Shown: positions 1-9,248, counted from the first letter of the stretch. The stretch is DNA of 39,517 bases from an uncultured Prevotellaceae bacterium (GCA_902786665.1 CADADN010000059.1:1-39517); one strand, 5' to 3'. The notes: generated by a model not told the origin, from the sequence alone. A program made the numbers and translations.

Positions 1-2
1 AG

Positions 3-59
3 CATATCATCAAGGACGAAATCCTGCCAAAATGGAACTACCTTGTCAAATGCAACTGA
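3..59 (+). CDS. 3' end of an unidentified upstream gene (partial)
   Basis: The frame starting at base 3 is open from the window edge to a TGA at 57-59 and encodes 18 residues ending in ILPKWNYLVKCN. Only this tail is visible, so no family can be named. It lies 65 bp before the first ATG of the DUF362 gene on the same strand and may belong to the same operon. It could also be a chance open frame. Confidence 0.4.
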   Translation, partial: HIIKDEILPKWNYLVKCN

Positions 60-124
60 GGACATAAATAATACCAACTTATTTTTTAACGATTACTTAT
101 GCCGGCCAGAGCAAGCAGCGACGG

Positions 125-2131
125 ATGTTCATCGTCAAGGACGGCCAGGTGAGTTGGGCGTATCAAGATGGTTTGAAACGAGGTGAAATCAGCGACGCGG
201 TTCTGATGAGCGACGGGCACATATTGGTGGCTCATCAGTATGGTGTGGCCGAAGTGACACAAGACCAGCAGACGGTATGGAGCTATCCTGCACCGGAGGG
301 TACAGAGATTCACACCATACAGCCCATCGGAAAGACTCACGTGGTGTTTGTGCAGAACGGGCGTCCGGCAAAGGCTGTGGTGATGGAAATTCCCTCGTGC
401 CATATCGTTCGCGAATTTGAATTGCCCACCAACGAGAAGGGTTCCGTTCATGGACAGTTCCGCAATGCAAGGCTCACCCAACGCGGCACCCTGCTTGTCG
501 CCAACATGGCATTGGGCTGCATCCATGAGTACAACAGCAACGGCCAGGAGGTGGACCGATGGGATGGTTTCCTTCCTTGGTCAGTACAGGAACTCCCCAA
601 AGGCAACCTGCTCGTCACGGGCCGCAAAGGGCACATCCAGGAAATCAACCGCCAGGGACAGACCGTATGGGAGATGAACACGACGGAATACGGTGTGACC
701 CAGCCACAAAAAACCGTTCGTCTAAAAGATGGCGGACACTTGTTCAACAACTGGTATAACGAATGGAACAAGGAGCCGATGGACACGGCAAACGCCCCTG
801 TCCAGGCCATTGAAGTGGACAAGGACGGCAAGGTGGTCTGGCAGCTATGCACTTGGAGAAATCCCGACCTCGGCCCATCGACCACCATCCAACTGCTTAG
901 CGACCCTGTGAAACGCGAGAGCCTTTTCTTCGGTGAATTCAACGGTCGGCAACCCAAACTATTCGTCGACCCCAACGAACCGATAGGTGTCGGGCGTGGC
1001 ATCCATCCCGGCCGTGTGGTTTGGATTCACTCACCTGGTGTGGCAAAATGGGACGGGCATACCGGACTTTGGGTGGAAGACCGTTGGAACGACCAGTCCC
1101 GAGCCGACGCCATGATACCAGAGGCTGTGATGCAACTCACAGGTGAGCCAACAGCGAAGAAAGCATGGCGTGCACTATTCAAACATTTCAATCGTGAACA
1201 CGGCCGGGGCAACCGAGGTTATAAGAAAGGCGAGACGATTGCCGTGAAACTGAACATGAACAACGCCATCACCCACCGCGACACCGTGGAGCTGAACTCG
1301 TCACCCTTCACCACGCTGGCACTGGTGCGCTCGATGGTGCATGACGGCGGCATCAGGCAACAAGACATAGTGCTCTGCGAACCCAGCCGCGCCATCACCG
1401 ACAGCATCTACTACAAGATACACCGTGAGTTTCCCTTGGTTCGGTTTGTCGACAACATCGGGGGCGATGGACGTAAGAAGTGCGAGTACTATCCCGAACA
1501 GATTACCTATTCGGTAGACAACGGCAAGATGGCACGCGGACTGGCGAAGTGCATCGTAGATGCCGACTACCTCATCAACAGCGCCCTCTTGAAAACCCAT
1601 TCGGGACCTGGGGTGACACTGACCGCCAAAAACTGGTATGGTGCGACCGACATCAACCTATTGTGGCGGCAGAACGCACACAACAACGTGAGTCAGGACA
1701 AGCGCAACGGCAAGCCCGGCTACAAGACCTTCGTTGACTGGATGTCGCACAAGGACATGGGGCAGAAGGCATTGCTATACCTCATCGACGGCACATACGG
1801 CTCGCGTGATGTGAATGGAGCACCCAACCCCAAGTGGATGAAAGAGCCCTTCAACGGCGACTGGGCCTGCTCCATCATCGTCTCGCAGGACGAGGTGGCA
1901 TGCGATGCCGTGGCGATGGACATCATCATTGGCGAATGGCCGGAGTTTGGCAGTCTGAACTACTGCGACGAATACCTGCGCGAGGCCGCCAGTATCCCCA
2001 ACACTCCCAGTGGCACGGTCTACATGCAAGACGGCCAACCCCTGACGCAGCCTCTCGGACTCTTTGAGCACTGGAACAACCAGCAGGAGCGGAAATATAC
2101 GAAGATTGATTTGATATACAAGAAACAATAA
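125..2131 (+). CDS. Beta-propeller / DUF362 two-domain protein
   Basis: The 668-residue product has two parts. Residues about 1-270 carry repeated propeller-blade motifs (for example VWSYPAPEG, GHIQEINRQGQTVWEM, DKDGKVVWQ) like those of PQQ/arylsulfotransferase-type propellers. Residues about 285-660 look like DUF362, with GVGRGIHPGRVVW at 288-300 and a Lys-Thr-His/Gly-rich stretch (LKTHSGPGVTLTAKNWYG) near residue 490. The biochemical function of DUF362 is not established. No signal peptide is visible from the ATG at 125, although the reading frame continues upstream to base 68 without an ATG, GTG or TTG and includes the plausible homologous residues AGQSKQRR. The true 5' end is therefore uncertain. 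It ends two bases before the GH2 start and is almost certainly co-transcribed with it, which suggests a role in glycan metabolism by context only. Confidence 0.8.
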   Translation: MFIVKDGQVSWAYQDGLKRGEISDAVLMSDGHILVAHQYGVAEVTQDQQTVWSYPAPEGTEIHTIQPIGKTHVVFVQNGRPAKAVVMEIPSCHIVREFELPTNEKGSVHGQFRNARLTQRGTLLVANMALGCIHEYNSNGQEVDRWDGFLPWSVQELPKGNLLVTGRKGHIQEINRQGQTVWEMNTTEYGVTQPQKTVRLKDGGHLFNNWYNEWNKEPMDTANAPVQAIEVDKDGKVVWQLCTWRNPDLGPSTTIQLLSDPVKRESLFFGEFNGRQPKLFVDPNEPIGVGRGIHPGRVVWIHSPGVAKWDGHTGLWVEDRWNDQSRADAMIPEAVMQLTGEPTAKKAWRALFKHFNREHGRGNRGYKKGETIAVKLNMNNAITHRDTVELNSSPFTTLALVRSMVHDGGIRQQDIVLCEPSRAITDSIYYKIHREFPLVRFVDNIGGDGRKKCEYYPEQITYSVDNGKMARGLAKCIVDADYLINSALLKTHSGPGVTLTAKNWYGATDINLLWRQNAHNNVSQDKRNGKPGYKTFVDWMSHKDMGQKALLYLIDGTYGSRDVNGAPNPKWMKEPFNGDWACSIIVSQDEVACDAVAMDIIIGEWPEFGSLNYCDEYLREAASIPNTPSGTVYMQDGQPLTQPLGLFEHWNNQQERKYTKIDLIYKKQ

Positions 2132-2133
2132 GC

Positions 2134-4914
2134 ATGAAAGTGGTGGTTATAAAACGCATATTGCTCGTTTTCGCGTATGTTGTTTTTCAGTTGTCATTCT
2201 GCTCTGCACAAGTAACGGATGCTTTTCAAGGCATACTGCCTGTGACGGACCAACAGATGATGCGAAGCCTGAACGGAGTGTGGGACGTGAAGGTATCCGA
2301 GGGCATCGTCAGTGCGGAAGGTGTTCTTCATCCACCTGTTCCACGCATAGACTCCACATGGACCAAGATACCCGTGCCAGGTTGTTGGGAAGCCTATGGA
2401 CTCTGCAAGCCTAAGTACGACAGCCCGAACCCGCTGACCGGGTTCTACCGCACCACATTCACCGTACCTGAGGAATGGAAAGGCCAGCGCATCATCCTCC
2501 GTCTCGACGGTGTGCTCTATGGCTATGACTTATGGGTCAACGACCAATATGTCGGACAATGGAGGTCGGGCTACAACACAGCCCTTTTCGATATCACCGA
2601 CCATCTCACGCCCCCGTTCTCGAAATCCAAAGGTAAAGGATGGAGCCAGTCGCAACAACTCGCCCTGCGCGTCATCTCACAATTCCGAGGCTCTGACTTC
2701 GACTACAACGACGACTGGGCTCCCAACGGCATCTTCCGCGACGTGACCCTCTTCGCCGTGCCCGAGACGCATTTGAAAGACCTGACCATCCACGCCCGCC
2801 TGAATGGCGAAGTGGAGGTGGACACGGAGATAGCGAACGCGAAGAAAGGCACCACCGTCAGGCACGAAATCCTGGACGCCCAAAGTCAGGTCGTAGGCAC
2901 GACGAAAGTGGCACATCCACATCTGTGGACAGCAGAGACACCTTATTTATATACGTTGCGCACGACACTGGCGCAAAAAGGCAAGACGCTCCAGGTCTTT
3001 GAGCACAAATTTGGTTTCCGTGAACTGACCATAGACGGGAACGTGTTGAAACTGAACGGCCAGCCCATCAAGTTGCGCGGGGTCACCTGCCATTCCACCG
3101 ACCCATTGACCGTGAAGGTTGTAGACGAAGCCAGCATCCTGCGCGACATGCACCTGATGAAGGAGGCATCGGTCAACTACATCCGCACCTCGCACTATCC
3201 CCGCGAACCACGTTTCTACGAACTGGCCGACTCCCTCGGCTTCTATATCATCGACGAAGTGCCCTTCGGTTTTGGAGACAAGAACCTATCGGACAGCACA
3301 TTCTATCCTGTTCTTCAACAAAGGGCGCAGGCCACCATCCGTCGTGACAAGAACCACCCTTCGGTTCTTATCTGGAGCCTTGGCAACGAAAACCCTCTCA
3401 CCGACATCTGCATCCGGCTGGGCGATTATGTCTCCACGAAACTCGACCCATCGCGCCCCTATTGCTATCCCCAGGTGGGCAGTTACTTCCGCCGCTTTTT
3501 CGAGGGCGGTGGGAAAGGATTTCCTTCCAGAGCACCCATCTACACCCCCCACTACCCCACCACGGGACAGATTGGCGGTTTCTACCAAGGCTTGGACCGC
3601 CCCGTCATCTTCACGGAGTATTGTCACTCGTTGGGCATCTCCTTCGAGGATCACGACCGGCAGTGGGAAATCATAGAGCGCACGCCGGGCATCGCCGGTG
3701 GCTCCGTGTGGGAATGGGTAGACCAGGGAATGCCGTTCAAGGCCCCCATGAAAGACCATTATGGTTATGAGGAGCGTGTTTTCACCTCGCCAGACAGCGG
3801 TTTCGAGATGTTCGGCAACAAAGGCACCGACGGACTACTCTATGCCGACCGCACCCCGCTGCCCAATTACTACGAACTTCAGCACAACTACGCCCGTGCT
3901 TTTGTGCAGGAAGTCAAGGATGGCGTGCTCACCATCGTCAACCGCTATGATTTCCTGAATCTGAAGGACAACGTCGCCTTCCATTGGACATTGACCAACG
4001 ACCGCGACACCATTCTCCGCGGTTCCTTCAGTCCTGACTGCCAGCCACATTCATCAGCAGCCTATACTTTGGACTTGCCCAAGCAGAATGGCCTCAGCCT
4101 CCTTCAATTTGATATTGAAGACGCCCAAGGACACACTTTCCTCCACCAGAGTTTTGTGCTCCACAAACCCGCTATGGAATGGACGGGCAACGGCGACCCA
4201 AAGGAGTTGATGCAGCAGGGGCCGCTCATCAGGGTGGGACGCAAGCCGACGATGGCAGAAATGCTGAAGGTGAAGGACACTCGCATCGACAAGTATCTTC
4301 AGCCTATGGAGAATCCTTATGTCAAGGCTGAAGTGGCCATGACACAAGAGGGAACAGGAATGAGAGTGAGTTACAAGCTGACCCCCGACAGCACCTCACG
4401 TTTTCTCTCTGAACTCGGCGTTACCTTCCTGCTCGACAGCTGTCTCGACCGTGTGCAATGGATTGGACAAGGACCGTTGCCTTCCTATCCCGGCCGCCGT
4501 CAGGCCAACCGCCACGGCTTCTGGGCCAAGCACAAGGACGACCTGTATTTTGAGGGCAACCGCATGGGCGTGGATGCCGCCTATGTCAGCGACAGTCTGG
4601 GCAATGGCCTGCTCATAGTAGGAGACAGCCTGAACTTGAACTTTGAACAAACCGACCGCGGCATCGTCCTCACTGTCAATGCCGCCGTCTCGGGTCAAGG
4701 CCCGAAATTCGCCCGCACCGCCTTCCCCGTTGTATCGAAAGACGTGGGAACCCTTGCAGGCAACTTCCGCGTCTATCGCATCAATGGCAAGGACGGCATC
4801 ACTGGTCTCCCCAAACTGTTTCTTCATCCCTCAGGCATGCCATCACCCTTCCATCCGTTTATGAAACAGTATGACACTTATCTGATGAGGTTTGACGAAG
4901 TCTCGGACTTGTGA
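2134..4914 (+). CDS. Glycoside hydrolase family 2, beta-galactosidase-like, secreted
   Basis: The 926-residue protein has a signal peptide of about 25 residues (hydrophobic core, then CSA-Q). A GH2 sugar-binding jelly roll spans about 40-215, an Ig-like domain about 215-300, and a TIM barrel about 300-590. The C-terminal part resembles the small-chain domain of LacZ-type enzymes (WIGQGPLPSYPGRR). The acid/base glutamate is E419 in SLGNEN and the nucleophile is E495 in FTEYCHSLG. The IRTSHYPREPRFYELAD motif is also typical of the family. It likely releases a terminal beta-linked sugar from a periplasmic oligosaccharide; galactose is the family default, but the substrate cannot be read from sequence. 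Its 3' end overlaps the convergent GH115 gene by 37 bp. Confidence 0.9.
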   Translation: MKVVVIKRILLVFAYVVFQLSFCSAQVTDAFQGILPVTDQQMMRSLNGVWDVKVSEGIVSAEGVLHPPVPRIDSTWTKIPVPGCWEAYGLCKPKYDSPNPLTGFYRTTFTVPEEWKGQRIILRLDGVLYGYDLWVNDQYVGQWRSGYNTALFDITDHLTPPFSKSKGKGWSQSQQLALRVISQFRGSDFDYNDDWAPNGIFRDVTLFAVPETHLKDLTIHARLNGEVEVDTEIANAKKGTTVRHEILDAQSQVVGTTKVAHPHLWTAETPYLYTLRTTLAQKGKTLQVFEHKFGFRELTIDGNVLKLNGQPIKLRGVTCHSTDPLTVKVVDEASILRDMHLMKEASVNYIRTSHYPREPRFYELADSLGFYIIDEVPFGFGDKNLSDSTFYPVLQQRAQATIRRDKNHPSVLIWSLGNENPLTDICIRLGDYVSTKLDPSRPYCYPQVGSYFRRFFEGGGKGFPSRAPIYTPHYPTTGQIGGFYQGLDRPVIFTEYCHSLGISFEDHDRQWEIIERTPGIAGGSVWEWVDQGMPFKAPMKDHYGYEERVFTSPDSGFEMFGNKGTDGLLYADRTPLPNYYELQHNYARAFVQEVKDGVLTIVNRYDFLNLKDNVAFHWTLTNDRDTILRGSFSPDCQPHSSAAYTLDLPKQNGLSLLQFDIEDAQGHTFLHQSFVLHKPAMEWTGNGDPKELMQQGPLIRVGRKPTMAEMLKVKDTRIDKYLQPMENPYVKAEVAMTQEGTGMRVSYKLTPDSTSRFLSELGVTFLLDSCLDRVQWIGQGPLPSYPGRRQANRHGFWAKHKDDLYFEGNRMGVDAAYVSDSLGNGLLIVGDSLNLNFEQTDRGIVLTVNAAVSGQGPKFARTAFPVVSKDVGTLAGNFRVYRINGKDGITGLPKLFLHPSGMPSPFHPFMKQYDTYLMRFDEVSDL

Positions 4915-7400
4915 GTAACGCCGGTGTCACGTTGGGGTTCCCCGTAAGTAATCTTCTGGATGACTTGTCCCGGTTCTACCATGATAATCGTCAGTGTATG
5001 GTGTTTCTGGTGCGTCTTGTTGGCAAAGGAGATGGTGAAGTCGCGGCGGTTCTCCAGCACTTGGAGTTTCCAGGGGTGGCTCCATTCCTCGCAGGAGTGC
5101 ACGCAAACGACGGGGTCGCCGCCGTCGAAACTCACGGCAAAACGACAGACTGTATTGCCTTTGCGAGGCCAGAAGGGAATACTGGAGATGTTGACCTCGA
5201 TGACGGGGAGAGCGTTCTCGATGGGGATGTCGATATGTGGCAATGCCGGGTTGCCTGGGTCGAAATCGTCGACGTTGGTGGGAATACCACCGCCAACGGC
5301 ATCAAGGGCAGCTTCAGAAGGTTCGCCGAGCTGCAAGCCGACCCAGTCTGTGCCCATCCCTTCAAGAAGACGGAAGGGTGGGACAAGTTTTAAGTTTCTG
5401 AAATCCACTTTGTTCTCGAGGTCGAAGTATCGCTGGTTGTCGGGCAGACGGTAGGCGTTGGTAGGCTTGTCGCCGACCTGCGGCATTTGTTGGTATTTGG
5501 CGCAAAAGCCGGGAGGAACCTCGCTGATCATCTCGGCCCACTTCCCGTCGAGTTGTTCGCTGTACCGCTTTCGCAACTGCTCAATCTTGTCATTGGCTTC
5601 AAGAGCCATCCCGGCATAAACGGTGCTGCCGGTCTCATGATTGCGCTGTGCGTAGAGGAACTTGCGATTCATCTGGCAGGCGGAGTGCACAGCGTAGCCC
5701 AGCATCTGAAAGAGGGCCGGGCGTTGCTCCGGGGCGATGTTGCGTTCAATCATGTCATAGGCTTTGCAGATGTTCTCATAATCCATAAGTCTTCTTTGCG
5801 CGCTTCCGTCGTCGAACGAGAAGTCGGTGTCGTGCAAGGCATCGAGCGCATCGCCACTCCACTCGAACTCATAGCCCATATATTCGGGTTTGCGATCCCA
5901 GGCCAGGCGGTAATAGTTGTCAAGGATGAATTGGAACTGAGCGGCAAGGTCCGGAAGCTTTGAGGTCAAGTCTTCTTGATTCCTCTTGAACGTACGTGCG
6001 AGCCATCCAGCCTGATACCGGTTGACATTGTCGTAGGAGAAGGCCTTGAAATCATAGGCCATGTCCATGAACATCTGGGTTTCCAGTTCGCCGGGCTTGA
6101 TGTCGCCGACGTTGAGCAGCCAATAACGGTCGGCTCCCGCCTCATAAGCTTTCTTCAACTCATAGTACATCAGCATCGGGGCGGTACTGGGAAGCCAGAG
6201 GTAGTCGTGGGGTGTACCAAGGTAACTGATATGGTAATAGACCCCACTGCCCCCCTTGCGCTGCCTCTCGGTAGCGTTCGAGACACGCTTCATATAGCCG
6301 TAGTTGTCATCAGGCCAGACGATGGTGACGTCATCAGGCACGCGCAAGCCGGCATCGTAGATGTCGAGTGTCTCCTTGTAGGGCACGAAAATCTGAGGCA
6401 GTTTCTCGACCTTCGTCTTCTTGTATTTGGTCAAGATGGCCCTCTGCTCGGCAAAGACTTTCTCCAATGTCAGGGCACGGTCTTTGGGGGTCGACGGGCC
6501 ATGCATGGCCTCATCGTGCAGTCCACGCATGCCCATCGTATAGATATTGTCATACCGTGCCGTCTCGCGGATACGGTCGTCGAGTTTCTTGAGGATGGTG
6601 GTGCTGTTGGTTTCGTAGTTCCACTCGCCATCACGTGCCTTGTCCCACTCCGAGGGTGCGGCGTTGTTGAAGAGCAGTGGTTCACAGTGGCTGGTGGTGA
6701 TCATGATTCCCCATTTGTCGGCTATCTTCTGACTCTCAGGATGACTATAGAACGCGCCCGTGCAAGTGTGCATGGCAGGTGCGAGCATATTGCCTTTCAG
6801 ACGTAGAACCAGTTCGCATACACGGTCGTAAGTCTTGGGGCCAATGTCTCCCAAGTCCTTCTCATAATTCAGGGAAGCCCAGGTCTTCAACCCCCAATCC
6901 TCATCATTGATGAATACACCGCGGTACTTGATGGTCGGCGATTGGCTGACAAAGTTCTCCGAATAGTCGAAAACCCGTTTGTTGGCTTTGTCAACGACCA
7001 CGTCGGCAAACCAATACCATGGATTGACGCCAATCGCCTCGCTCACATGGAAGACACCATAGACGAGGCCTCTGGCATCGGAGCCTGTGATGTAAAGGTT
7101 CTCGTCCTTGGTGTCGATGGCATATCGCTCCCACGTGCCACGCAGTTCGCGATGAAGTCCTGAGCATTCAACGGTGCCAATGATGATATTGGGGCCTTTG
7201 CCCTTTTTCGTACCAACGGAAGGTCTTGCCCCCGATACTCGTTCGATATCATCCGAAAGCACCTGCGCCATATGTCCTACCAATGGTTTGTCCTTCTGAT
7301 GATAAACGATTGTAGCCTGTGTGAGGTTCACAGCCTGAGCCATATGGACGGAAATGGTCAGGATGATTGTCAGTATTGCCCTATTCATCATTGTTGCCAT
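4878..7400 (-). CDS. Glycoside hydrolase family 115, xylan alpha-glucuronidase
   Basis: The 840-residue protein has a signal peptide (starts possible at 7400, 7391 or 7388; cleavage after HMAQA). The GH115 core is clear: YRGVFINDEDWG at about 159-170, SHCEPLL at 237-243, GMRGLHDEAM at 290-299, WPDDNYGYMKR at 362-372 and GVYYHISYLGTPHDYLWL at 386-403. Residues about 690-820 fit the C-terminal beta-sandwich domain of the family, so it appears full length. GH115 enzymes cleave alpha-1,2-linked (4-O-methyl)glucuronic acid from xylan, including from internal xylose residues. The export signal suggests a periplasmic or surface location. It is monocistronic here and runs convergently into the GH2 gene. 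It supports a glucuronoxylan theme together with the xylan-type locus at 16.5-32 kb. Confidence 0.93.
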   Translation of the reverse strand: MATMMNRAILTIILTISVHMAQAVNLTQATIVYHQKDKPLVGHMAQVLSDDIERVSGARPSVGTKKGKGPNIIIGTVECSGLHRELRGTWERYAIDTKDENLYITGSDARGLVYGVFHVSEAIGVNPWYWFADVVVDKANKRVFDYSENFVSQSPTIKYRGVFINDEDWGLKTWASLNYEKDLGDIGPKTYDRVCELVLRLKGNMLAPAMHTCTGAFYSHPESQKIADKWGIMITTSHCEPLLFNNAAPSEWDKARDGEWNYETNSTTILKKLDDRIRETARYDNIYTMGMRGLHDEAMHGPSTPKDRALTLEKVFAEQRAILTKYKKTKVEKLPQIFVPYKETLDIYDAGLRVPDDVTIVWPDDNYGYMKRVSNATERQRKGGSGVYYHISYLGTPHDYLWLPSTAPMLMYYELKKAYEAGADRYWLLNVGDIKPGELETQMFMDMAYDFKAFSYDNVNRYQAGWLARTFKRNQEDLTSKLPDLAAQFQFILDNYYRLAWDRKPEYMGYEFEWSGDALDALHDTDFSFDDGSAQRRLMDYENICKAYDMIERNIAPEQRPALFQMLGYAVHSACQMNRKFLYAQRNHETGSTVYAGMALEANDKIEQLRKRYSEQLDGKWAEMISEVPPGFCAKYQQMPQVGDKPTNAYRLPDNQRYFDLENKVDFRNLKLVPPFRLLEGMGTDWVGLQLGEPSEAALDAVGGGIPTNVDDFDPGNPALPHIDIPIENALPVIEVNISSIPFWPRKGNTVCRFAVSFDGGDPVVCVHSCEEWSHPWKLQVLENRRDFTISFANKTHQKHHTLTIIMVEPGQVIQKITYGEPQRDTGVTHKSETSSNLIR

Positions 7401-7446
7401 TTACTATGATTTGAGAGTTGTCGTTTCATTATTTCATAATACATCA

Positions 7447-7454
7447 CAAAGATA
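7447..7454 (-). promoter_or_regulatory. Predicted -7 element for the GH115 gene
   Basis: Read on the minus strand this is TATCTTTG, a perfect match to the Bacteroidota -7 consensus TAnnTTTG. It lies about 47 bases before the GH115 start. No convincing -33 TTTG is seen. Confidence 0.45.
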
Positions 7455-7602
7455 CACATTTTGAATGAAAAGGTGTTGTTTTTCCGGAAAAAAACGCGAA
7501 GTACTTCTGACAACGAACCCAAACAACCGAGTTTTACGAATCCTTCAGCCGTGAGAAAAGTGGATAATCATCAATTTATTCCTCAATATCGGAAATATTG
7601 CC

Positions 7603-7610
7603 TAATTTTG
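7603..7610 (+). promoter_or_regulatory. Predicted -7 element for the EamA transporter
   Basis: TAATTTTG matches TAnnTTTG and lies 41 bases before the ATG at 7652. No -33 TTTG is seen at the expected distance. Confidence 0.45.
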
Positions 7611-7651
7611 CAGGCTGAAATGAAAATGAGGAGAAAATCAAACGTCGAAGG

Positions 7652-8587
7652 ATGAAGGATAACAACAACCGACCACTTTACGCACACTTGAGCATGTTTC
7701 TGGCATGCGCCATTTGGGGACTGATGTCACCCATAGGGAAAGATGCGATGACACACGGTCTCGATGGCATTGTCATGGTGTCGTTCCGGGTGGCGGGAGG
7801 AGCGCTGCTCTTCTGGCTCACCTCGCTCTTCCTACCTAAAGAACACGTGGCCACTCGCGACAAGTTCATCTTTGCCGGAGCCGCCCTCTTCGGATTGGTG
7901 TTCAACCAATGCTGTTTCACCATCGGACTGAGCATCACCTCGCCTGTCAACGCGAGCATTGTCACCACGTCTATGCCTATCTTTGCCATGCTTCTCTCAT
8001 TTCTCATACTCCATGAACCAATCACGTGGAAAAAGGCAGGAGGAGTGGCCATAGGATGCAGCGGGGCGGTGACGCTTATCCTCACCAGCCTTTCGGCTTC
8101 TGACGCCAAGGTGGGTGACATACGAGGCGACCTCCTTGTATTAGGAGCACAGTTTTCCTATGCCTTGTTCCTCTCCCTTTTCAACAAGTTCATCAAGAAA
8201 TATTCCATCTTCACGGTGAACAAATGGATGTTCCTTTGGGCCACCATCATTGTTTGGCCGTTTACCGGATGGCATGTGGCACAGACAGATTGGGGTTCCG
8301 TGAACGCCACGACGTGGATGGAGACGGCTTACGTGGTGGTCTTCGGGACCTTCGTGGGATACATTCTCATCGTCAATGCTCAGAAGGTGCTGCGTCCCAC
8401 TGTCGTTGCCATCTACAATTACGTACAGCCGTTGGTGGCCGTCATCGTCAGTCTAGCCATGGGCATCGGTGCAGTGAAATGGAGCCAGGGTTTGGCCGTG
8501 CTGCTCGTGTTTGCCGGAGTGTGGATGGTGACGAAGTCGAAGTCGAGACGCGACATGCTCGAAGCCGAAAAAAGGGGAAGCCGATAG
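7652..8587 (+). CDS. EamA/DMT-superfamily inner-membrane transporter
   Basis: The 311-residue protein has about ten hydrophobic segments arranged as two EamA repeats. The first repeat has the typical CAIWGLMSPIGKDAM opening and the second ends in VQPLVAVIVSLAMGIGAVKWSQG. Members of the drug/metabolite transporter superfamily export or import small metabolites such as amino acids and sugars; the substrate is not predictable here. It is 251 bp from the divergent GH115 gene and has its own predicted promoter. The basic C-terminal tail (KSKSRRDMLEAEKRGSR) fits a cytoplasmic end. Confidence 0.9.
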   Translation: MKDNNNRPLYAHLSMFLACAIWGLMSPIGKDAMTHGLDGIVMVSFRVAGGALLFWLTSLFLPKEHVATRDKFIFAGAALFGLVFNQCCFTIGLSITSPVNASIVTTSMPIFAMLLSFLILHEPITWKKAGGVAIGCSGAVTLILTSLSASDAKVGDIRGDLLVLGAQFSYALFLSLFNKFIKKYSIFTVNKWMFLWATIIVWPFTGWHVAQTDWGSVNATTWMETAYVVVFGTFVGYILIVNAQKVLRPTVVAIYNYVQPLVAVIVSLAMGIGAVKWSQGLAVLLVFAGVWMVTKSKSRRDMLEAEKRGSR

Positions 8588-8611
8588 AAAAAGTCCTACT
8601 CCAACGGTAGG
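8588..8611 (-). terminator. Weak hairpin plus U-tract ending the small unit
   Basis: On the minus strand CCTAC-N7-GTAGG is followed after two bases by five Ts. The stem is only five base pairs, and the stop codon of the 23-codon ORF is inside its 3' arm. Confidence 0.3.
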
Positions 8612-8667
8612 GCGACAAACATCGTTGTTGCCGTGGTCCAAAGCAAGAAAAACTTGTTCTTTTCCAT
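8596..8667 (-). CDS. Candidate 23-residue hydrophobic peptide
   Basis: This short frame begins ATG GAA AAG AAC AAG and encodes a basic N-terminus (MEKNK) followed by a hydrophobic stretch (FFLLWTTATTMFVALP). It would insert in the membrane as one short helix. It is unusual in being bracketed by its own signals: a TTG-N20-TATTTTTG promoter 29 bp upstream and a small hairpin with a T5 run at the stop codon. I recognise no family. A non-coding small RNA is the main alternative. Confidence 0.35.
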   Translation of the reverse strand: MEKNKFFLLWTTATTMFVALPLE

Positions 8668-8695
8668 TGTGGATTTTAGTTTGTTAACACGAATG

Positions 8696-8726
8696 CAAAA
8701 ATAGTGTTTTTCACGTGAATATGCAA
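8696..8726 (-). promoter_or_regulatory. Predicted promoter of a small transcription unit
   Basis: On the minus strand TTG (8726-8724) is followed by exactly 20 bases and then TATTTTTG (8703-8696). This matches the Bacteroidota -33/-7 arrangement. The predicted start of transcription is near 8692-8689, 20-25 bases before the 23-codon ORF. Confidence 0.5.
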
Positions 8727-8744
8727 TTATCCCAAAGGACACAA

Positions 8745-9248
8745 TCAGTAATTTTCAAGGATTTCGCGTGCTTTCTCCCTTCTTTTGGCCTTTGAGTGTT
8801 TCTTGGGAATCAGCTTTCCGACGACTGTTCCTATAAGCCCTAAGAGATTGCCACCGCTTGAGGGGTCGATGGCAAGCAGTTGCGCATCGGTCTTGTTGAT
8901 TGCCACCATGCTGTTGATGCGATCCCTGAGCCCGTCGTCCTTGCCTTTGCCGAAGACCACGACTTCGTTCATGCCAAAATCCTTTGACACGAGGTATACC
9001 GTGTCGCGCACCTCGCTGAGATGAAGCAGCCGGCTTTCGTAATTGAGATGTGAGAGGCTGATGCTCTTGCAGGTGTCAGGCACAGAGAAACACCCCAACG
9101 AATCTGAGATTGTGGTGCCGGCGCTGCTGCTCACACTCACCTTGCTGATGGGGTCTGACGTCTCCACGTCGCACACCACCAATCGACGCTGTGCTGCCAC
9201 GGAAACAGACAAGAGCATCAAACACACGAGAAGAAATAAACGGTTCAT
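8745..9248 (-). CDS. Secreted protein with carboxypeptidase-regulatory-like domain
   Basis: From the ATG at 9248 the product is 167 residues with a clear signal peptide (MNRLFLLVCLMLLSVSVAAQ). Residues about 20-100 form a short beta-sandwich like the CarboxypepD_reg domain found at the start of SusC proteins (VCDVETSDPISKVSVSS, DSLGCFSVPD, LSHLNYESRLL). The rest is basic and ends KRREKAREILENY. No barrel or catalytic domain follows. An ATG nine bases upstream (9257) is in frame but overlaps the predicted -7 element, so 9248 is preferred. It lies 154 bp downstream of the LytTR regulator gene but appears to have its own promoter. Its role is unknown, with an envelope function likely. Confidence 0.75.
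   Translation of the reverse strand: MNRLFLLVCLMLLSVSVAAQRRLVVCDVETSDPISKVSVSSSAGTTISDSLGCFSVPDTCKSISLSHLNYESRLLHLSEVRDTVYLVSKDFGMNEVVVFGKGKDDGLRDRINSMVAINKTDAQLLAIDPSSGGNLLGLIGTVVGKLIPKKHSKAKRREKAREILENY

Noticed and set aside
5976-6806. 276-codon plus-strand frame opposite GH115
   Set aside because: The GH115 catalytic motifs lie on the other strand in this stretch.
7461-7655. 64-codon frame before the EamA gene
   Set aside because: It runs through the predicted EamA promoter and its translation is low in complexity and unlike any protein I know.
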